This document shows, piece by piece, positions 7,927 through 11,208 of a DNA stretch of 11,208 nt (within the stretch, counting starts at the first letter, position 1; the number at the start of each line of letters is the position of its first letter). The notes under the pieces were generated by a model, which saw only the letters and a program-made list of their open reading frames with translations, had not been told where the DNA came from and did not search any database. Source of the DNA: Pseudomonadota bacterium (GTDB lineage Bacteria; Pseudomonadota; Gammaproteobacteria; Burkholderiales; Rhodocyclaceae); assembly GCA_009778425.1 (NCBI GenBank), contig WRJU01000206.1:1-11208 (forward strand). Direction: 5' to 3'. The position numbers and the translations under genes were made by a program.

Positions 7927-8095
7927 GATAGAAAGGAGAAACAAGGAATGGGCAAGCGCAAAACTTTAGCCGGAAAGAAGCCCTGAGAAAAGCACGAATC
8001 GCTTCGCCCCGGCAAACGCCTATACAGCGGATCGTTCGCCGCCATTCGGAAAACTCCGCTAAACTCACTTGGTCATTGCGCCATGCTTTTCTTAA

Positions 8096-9193
8096 GTGCC
8101 TTCCTCCCGATCTTTTCCCCGTCACCTCGCCATTGTCTACGTCGCGCTCCTGATCTGCGCCAGCCTGTACCCCATGAGCGGCTGGCGAGTGACGGGGCTG
8201 CCGATACTCGATTACCTGATCGCGCCCTGGCCGAAATATTTTGAACCTGGGGAAATCGTCGTCAATCTCATCGGTTATATGCCCTTGGGTCTAGTCATGG
8301 TTCCGGCGCTGCCACGGCATTGGACATGGAAAAGGAAAGTGCTTGTCACGGTCTTGTTTGGCATGCTGCTTAGTTTCTGCGTGGAAACCATACAGAATTT
8401 TCTGCCCACGCGCGTCTCCAGCAACGTCGATTTGTCTGCCAACACCTTTGGCGCATTCCTGGGCGCGCTGGTCGGGGCGCGATGGGGGCAGGCGATATTT
8501 GCGCCGGGACGCGGCCTGGCGCGCTGGCGCGAACGTTACATCGCCGATGATGGGCTGGTCGGCGATATTGCCCTGATCCTCATCATTCTCTGGGTCTTCG
8601 TGCAACTGACCCCGGATCAACTGCTGTTTGCCGGAGGCGAATTGCGCAGGCTGCTCGATATTGCCCCGCCGCTGCCTTTCGGACCTGGCCGCCTCATCAT
8701 GTTCGAGGCGGCGCAAACCGCCAGCATGATGCTTGCCATCGGCCTGTTCGCGCGCTGTACGCTGCGCGTGTCGGGTTCGGCGATGGTCGTGGCGCTGCTT
8801 GTGCTGGGCATGGGTGCGCGCCTGGCAGGTTCTGCCGGTTTCTTCGTTCCCTCCAGCCCGCTGGCCTGGTTGACGCCCGGCGTCCAATATGGGTTTTTCA
8901 TCGGAGGGGCTTTGCTCTTCATCGCCCTGCGCCTGCCCAGGGTGGCACAGCACGCGTTAGCCGGTGCCAGCCTCCTGATGGCTTCCGTGCTCATCAACAT
9001 GATGCCGGAGAGTCCTTACTTCCTGCGCAACATCGACGGCGGGCCGGTTATCATCCGGCGCGCCAACTACCCGAATTTCTACGCCCTGTGCCGGTTGATA
9101 GCGGCCATCTGGCCCTTTGTCGCGCTGGCCTACCTTTCCGGCCTCGGCCTTTGGCGGGGCGAACGCCTCGCGAATGAACATTCCACGGTTTGA
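8096..9193 (+). CDS. VanZ-like multi-spanning membrane protein
   Basis: This 365-residue integral membrane protein has a VanZ-like N-terminal part. VanZ domains occur in a teicoplanin-resistance protein and in many uncharacterised bacterial proteins, so no function can be assigned. The N-terminal part (about 10-130) has LAIVYVALLICASLYP, then VVNLIGYMPLGLVMV, then SFCVETIQNFLPTRVSSNVDLSANTFGAFLGAL. The E-Q-x-F-x-P-x-R-x-x-x-x-D-x-x-x-N pattern is the VanZ hallmark. About six further hydrophobic segments follow in a region I do not recognise, ending in a polar tail. The GTG start directly follows an in-frame TAA, so nothing longer is possible in this frame; no strong ribosome site is seen, and a later start cannot be excluded. 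It is divergent from ubiB across 150-170 bases and is followed after 36 bases by a hydrolase gene on the same strand, probably in one transcript. Confidence 0.8.
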   Translation: MPSSRSFPRHLAIVYVALLICASLYPMSGWRVTGLPILDYLIAPWPKYFEPGEIVVNLIGYMPLGLVMVPALPRHWTWKRKVLVTVLFGMLLSFCVETIQNFLPTRVSSNVDLSANTFGAFLGALVGARWGQAIFAPGRGLARWRERYIADDGLVGDIALILIILWVFVQLTPDQLLFAGGELRRLLDIAPPLPFGPGRLIMFEAAQTASMMLAIGLFARCTLRVSGSAMVVALLVLGMGARLAGSAGFFVPSSPLAWLTPGVQYGFFIGGALLFIALRLPRVAQHALAGASLLMASVLINMMPESPYFLRNIDGGPVIIRRANYPNFYALCRLIAAIWPFVALAYLSGLGLWRGERLANEHSTV

Positions 9194-9229
9194 CCCTTCA
9201 TCATTTTTATCCCGGCAAGGAGCCGTTTC

Positions 9230-9925
9230 ATGTATTGCGCAGCTTCCACAGGTTCCGCCTTCGCGCGCGGCGCGGCGGGGCAGATCGAAATCCAGACCGA
9301 CCTCCCTGCTGTGGTGCGGGGCATCGCGCTTGTCTGTCATCCCCATCCGCTTTTCGGCGGCACGAATACCAACAAAGTCATCACGACCCTGGCTCGCGCG
9401 TTCCGGGAATTGGGCTATGCGGCCCTGCGCCCGAATTTCCGGGGAGTCGGCAAAAGCGAGGGAGCGCACGATCACGGCGAAGGCGAAACTGAAGACATGC
9501 TGGCCGTGCTCGACTGGGCGCGGGCACAATGGGGGGAAGGCTTGCCCCTGGTGTTGGGCGGATTTTCGTTCGGCGCTTACGTGCAAACGCGGCTTGCCGC
9601 CCGTCTAACTGCCTCAGGCATGCTGCCGCCGAGGCATCTCGTGCTGGTCGGCATGGCGGCGGGCATGACCGAAGGCGTGGCCGGAGGCAGTTCAAGACAC
9701 TATGAGACGCCTGCCGTTCCGGGGAACATCCCGACTCTCGTCATCCATGGCGAAGCAGACGATACCGTTGCCCTGACCAATGTACTCGACTGGGCGCGCC
9801 CGCAAAAACTCCCGGTGGTCGTCGTGCCTGGAGCCGACCACTTTTTCCACGGCAAGCTTGGATTGCTCCGCGATCTGGTCGGGCGCAATGTTGCCTCTGC
9901 CGAGCGGCAGAATGCCGCAAAATAG
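9230..9925 (+). CDS. Alpha/beta hydrolase (COG2945-like)
   Basis: This is a small cytoplasmic alpha/beta-fold hydrolase of 231 residues with no signal peptide. It resembles the COG2945 group often annotated as 'predicted alpha/beta superfamily hydrolase' or dienelactone-hydrolase-like; its substrate is unknown. Visible are VCHPHPLFGGTNTNKV (35-50), where the PHPLxGG stretch probably forms the oxyanion region, then ALRPNFRGVGKSEG (65-78). The nucleophile elbow GFSFGA holds S113, HGEADDTV holds the acid (D177 or D178), and GADHFFHGKL holds H204, so the triad is complete. The ATG has an excellent ribosome site, AAGGAG, with seven bases of spacing (9217-9222). It follows the VanZ-like gene by 36 bases. 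Its last codons contain a small GC hairpin (9904-9918) without a T-run, so no clear terminator follows. Confidence 0.9.
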   Translation: MYCAASTGSAFARGAAGQIEIQTDLPAVVRGIALVCHPHPLFGGTNTNKVITTLARAFRELGYAALRPNFRGVGKSEGAHDHGEGETEDMLAVLDWARAQWGEGLPLVLGGFSFGAYVQTRLAARLTASGMLPPRHLVLVGMAAGMTEGVAGGSSRHYETPAVPGNIPTLVIHGEADDTVALTNVLDWARPQKLPVVVVPGADHFFHGKLGLLRDLVGRNVASAERQNAAK

Positions 9926-9944
9926 TAAGTCGGGATAAGCGGGT

Positions 9945-9960
9945 GTCGGTATTTTTTACA
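9945..9960 (+). repeat. 16-bp direct repeat, copy 1 (candidate activator-binding site)
   Basis: GTCGGTATTTTTTACA occurs here and again, without mismatch, at 10130-10145. In this copy the preceding T extends it to a loose dyad, TGT at one end and ACA at the other (9944-9960). It lies about 290 bases upstream of the predicted transcription start of the PEP-CTERM gene. A role as an upstream activator site is inferred from position and repetition. Confidence 0.8.
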
Positions 9961-10063
9961 TATTTTGTCGCAAAAGAGTGACATAACCACTTCCAGTTCC
10001 CGCTCGCCGAATCATGCGATTGGACTACCGTACCGGCTGCTCTATGGCATTTGTCCCATGGTT

Positions 10064-10096
10064 CTCTGTTTCAGCGTTTCGGTTTTTGAAACAAAG
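10064..10096. repeat. Imperfect inverted repeat (hairpin)
   Basis: CTCTGTTTCA (10064-10073) pairs with TGAAACAAAG (10087-10096) with one mismatch in ten and a 13-base loop. There is no following T-run, so it does not look like a terminator for the hydrolase gene. It lies between the two copies of the direct repeat. It could be a protein-binding dyad or chance. Confidence 0.4.
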
Positions 10097-10129
10097 CGTC
10101 TGCTGGATGTGTCAGGGCTTTCCGGATAC

Positions 10130-10145
10130 GTCGGTATTTTTTACA
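10130..10145 (+). repeat. 16-bp direct repeat, copy 2 (candidate activator-binding site)
   Basis: This is the second perfect copy of GTCGGTATTTTTTACA, 185 bases after the first. It is centred about 98 bases before the predicted transcription start, a usual distance for an enhancer-binding protein at a sigma-54 promoter. The flanks differ from those of copy 1 (ATAC before and CATC after, against GGGT and TATT), so the match is confined to the 16-mer plus at most a base or two. Confidence 0.8.
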
Positions 10146-10188
10146 CATCTTGAATGACAAACAGAAATTAGCAAAAAAAATTGTTTAA

Positions 10189-10201
10189 AATCAATAAAAT
10201 A
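10189..10201 (+). promoter_or_regulatory. Possible IHF-binding site
   Basis: AATCAATAAAATA fits the IHF consensus WATCAANNNNTTR at 8 of its 9 defined positions (full WATCAA, two of three in TTR) and is embedded in an AT-rich run. It lies between the downstream repeat and the -24/-12 promoter, where IHF commonly bends DNA at enhancer-controlled promoters. AT-rich DNA produces such matches easily. Confidence 0.3.
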
Positions 10202-10208
10202 TATTTTT

Positions 10209-10225
10209 CGGCATTAAACTTGCTT
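10209..10225 (+). promoter_or_regulatory. Putative sigma-54 (RpoN) promoter of the PEP-CTERM gene
   Basis: CGGCATTAAACTTGCTT has GGCA at -24 and TTGC at -12, with the invariant GG (10210-10211) and GC (10222-10223) exactly ten bases apart, as the family requires. Against the consensus TGGCACG-N4-TTGCW the mismatches are the first T and the CG after GGCA. Transcription would start near 10235, giving a leader of about 40 bases. PEP-CTERM genes in several proteobacteria are known to be controlled by the PrsK/PrsR two-component system with RpoN, which makes this match more credible. No prsK, prsR or rpoN gene is in the window. Confidence 0.6.
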
Positions 10226-10276
10226 GCACTTCTACCAACTATGTTTATCAGGTTTACTAGACAGGGGGTCGTAACA

Positions 10277-10834
10277 ATGAAAATGAAACTTCTTTCCGCT
10301 GCGGTTTTGGCTGCGGGTCTTTTCTCCGCTACTGCTGCCGTTCAGGCTGCCACTCTGGTGTTTACCGCTGAGTCCGAAGACTTTTGGTTCCACGATAGGG
10401 CGGACACTCACACAGTGTATTTTCGGGTGGTCAATGCTGATGACTCGAGTGGGGTAACGCTGACCACACCTTCCTTTGAGGGCATGAGTGATCGTCAGTT
10501 TCTTCTGTCCTTGGTTGTGAAGGATCCGCTGGGTAACGTGATCGGCGACGGGGCAATGGATCCTTGGTCCAGTACGGATGATTTTCCGATTGCAGGTGTG
10601 TCTATCAACTTGGGGTATCAAGCGGATGGCATATATTCATTCACCGTCGGTAACGTGATCCCCAGTTTTAGTACGGGTAGTGGTACGTGGCCCGTCGGTT
10701 GGGGTAATGGAGATTGGAAAGTGACCGTCACTGGTGCCTTCTCCTCTGCCGTTCCCGAACCGGAAACTTGGGCGATGCTGTTGGTGGGGCTTGGCATGGT
10801 GGGTGCGGTTGCCCGCCGCCGCAAGCAGCGCTGA
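10277..10834 (+). CDS. PEP-CTERM sorting domain-containing secreted protein
   Basis: This is a 185-residue exported protein. The signal peptide MKMKLLSAAVLAAGLFSATAAVQA (1-24) ends in a good cleavage site before ATLV. The mature middle part (about 25-155) is acidic and rich in Asp, Ser, Gly and aromatic residues, probably a beta-sandwich; I do not recognise its family. The C-terminus is a classic PEP-CTERM tripartite signal: VPEPETWAM (about 159-167), a hydrophobic helix (LLVGLGMVGAVA), and the basic end RRRKQR. An exosortase, not in this window, would process it at the cell envelope in systems tied to exopolysaccharide production. The ATG at 10277 has AGGGGG eight bases upstream. An in-frame TTG at 10181 would add 32 residues but would cover the promoter and spoil the signal peptide. 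Its GC content is visibly lower than that of the neighbouring genes. Confidence 0.93.
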   Translation: MKMKLLSAAVLAAGLFSATAAVQAATLVFTAESEDFWFHDRADTHTVYFRVVNADDSSGVTLTTPSFEGMSDRQFLLSLVVKDPLGNVIGDGAMDPWSSTDDFPIAGVSINLGYQADGIYSFTVGNVIPSFSTGSGTWPVGWGNGDWKVTVTGAFSSAVPEPETWAMLLVGLGMVGAVARRRKQR

Positions 10835-10853
10835 ACAAGATAGTCAGCAACTG

Positions 10854-10884
10854 AAAAAGCGCGCCTTTGGCGCGCTTTTTTTTT
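10854..10884 (+). terminator. Rho-independent terminator after the PEP-CTERM gene
   Basis: GCGCGCC and GGCGCGC form a perfect 7-bp stem around a TTT loop, extended by five A-T pairs and followed by a run of nine T (10876-10884). It starts 19 bases after the stop codon. The A-run on the left side means it could also stop the convergent minus-strand gene that ends at 10942. Confidence 0.95.
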
Positions 10885-10941
10885 ATGACTATCCAGATTT
10901 GAGTGTGTTTTTGCTCGAAAACGGCCTCCGGGAGCCATCGC

Positions 10942-11208
10942 TCAAGCGTAAAAATTGACGGCCTGTCCGTTGGGATTCAGGCTGCGCTCGATGGCCTGTC
11001 CGAACGAGAGTCCGCGGTTTTCGCCGCTGTCCCGTGGGTTGCCCGTTGCGTTTTTTTCCATGCTGGCGCGGGCGATTTCAGCGCGCGCATCGGCGGCCAT
11101 TTGCGCGGCAGCGGTGGCTACGGCGCGATCCTGGCCGGAGGGGTCGGCAGGTGCGAGCGCGGCGGCGCGGATTTGGTCGGCGCGCGCAAGCGTCTCTTCC
11201 GGAGTGCG
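10942..11208 (-). CDS. C-terminal end of a putative SprA-related (metalloprotease-like) protein, cut by window edge
   Basis: An 88-residue open frame enters from the right edge in phase and ends with TGA at 10944-10942. The segment PEETLARADQIRAAALAPADPSGQDRAVATAA resembles the C-terminal region of the SprA-related family, often annotated 'putative metalloprotease CJM1_0395 family'. In that family a motif of the type ALAPADPSxQDRxVAA follows the catalytic domain. The rest is Ala-rich and helical, then Asn/Gly-rich, ending FGQAIERSLNPNGQAVNFYA. The zinc-binding HExxH part would lie outside the window, so activity cannot be judged. The gene converges on the PEP-CTERM gene across the terminator. 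The assignment rests on one motif remembered from the family. Confidence 0.65.
   Translation of the reverse strand, partial: RTPEETLARADQIRAAALAPADPSGQDRAVATAAAQMAADARAEIARASMEKNATGNPRDSGENRGLSFGQAIERSLNPNGQAVNFYA

Larger units (their letters stand above)
9926..10276. other. 351-bp intergenic regulatory region upstream of the PEP-CTERM gene
   Basis: No convincing gene lies here. The stretch becomes AT-rich towards its right end. From left to right it contains one copy of a 16-bp repeat (9945-9960), a TGTC...GACA dyad (9966-9983), an imperfect hairpin (10064-10096), the second copy of the repeat (10130-10145), an IHF-like site (10189-10201), a sigma-54-type promoter (10209-10225) and the ribosome site AGGGGG (10263-10268). 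Both repeat copies read in the same direction as the downstream gene. The order of upstream sites, DNA-bending site and -24/-12 promoter is that of an enhancer-controlled sigma-54 promoter. Confidence 0.7.

Noticed and set aside
7948..7986. A 12-codon plus-strand frame (MGKRKTLAGKKP) with AGGAG upstream, divergent from ubiB
   Set aside because: It is too short to judge, and its ribosome site is simply the complement of the pyrimidine-rich start region of ubiB. No other support is visible.
9904..9918. GCGGCA-GAA-TGCCGC hairpin at the end of the hydrolase gene as a terminator
   Set aside because: It lies inside the coding sequence and is followed by A-rich rather than T-rich DNA.
10181..10276. 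N-terminal extension of the PEP-CTERM protein from a TTG at 10181
   Set aside because: It has no ribosome site, overlaps the sigma-54 promoter, and would bury a perfect signal peptide that starts at 10277 behind AGGGGG.

Overview
The window comes from a GC-rich proteobacterium, most likely a betaproteobacterium of the Rhodocyclales/Nitrosomonadales kind. The grounds are the sequence style of IlvI and UbiB, an RDD gene divergent from ilvI, genes for O2-independent ubiquinone synthesis, and a PEP-CTERM/exosortase cargo protein. This placement is inferred from protein features only.

Layout. The left edge (1-1637, minus) is a nearly complete acetolactate synthase large subunit, cut off at its C-terminus. 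It diverges from a small RDD-family membrane protein (1708-2211, plus). From 2225 to 7926 there is a minus-strand block, transcribed in the order ubiB, a sodium:solute symporter, ubiU, and a long gene in which ubiV and ubiT are joined in one reading frame. From 8096 to 9925 two plus-strand genes encode a VanZ-like multi-spanning membrane protein and a small alpha/beta hydrolase. A 351-bp AT-richer non-coding region (9926-10276) precedes a PEP-CTERM secreted protein (10277-10834), which ends in a strong intrinsic terminator. The right edge (10942-11208, minus) holds the C-terminal end of a protein resembling the SprA-related putative metalloprotease family.

How the genes work together. UbiU and UbiV are the Fe-S U32-family pair that carries out O2-independent ring hydroxylations in ubiquinone synthesis. 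UbiT is the SCP2-domain lipid-binding accessory protein of that pathway, and UbiB is the ABC1/ADCK-type ATPase needed for ubiquinone synthesis in general. Their clustering suggests a cell that makes ubiquinone under low oxygen or during denitrification. All eight cysteines expected to hold the two 4Fe-4S clusters are present with the same spacing as in E. coli.

The two most notable observations are the UbiV-UbiT fusion and the regulatory region of the PEP-CTERM gene. That region has a good sigma-54 (-24/-12) promoter, a near-consensus IHF-like site, and two perfect 16-bp direct repeats upstream that look like enhancer-binding sites.
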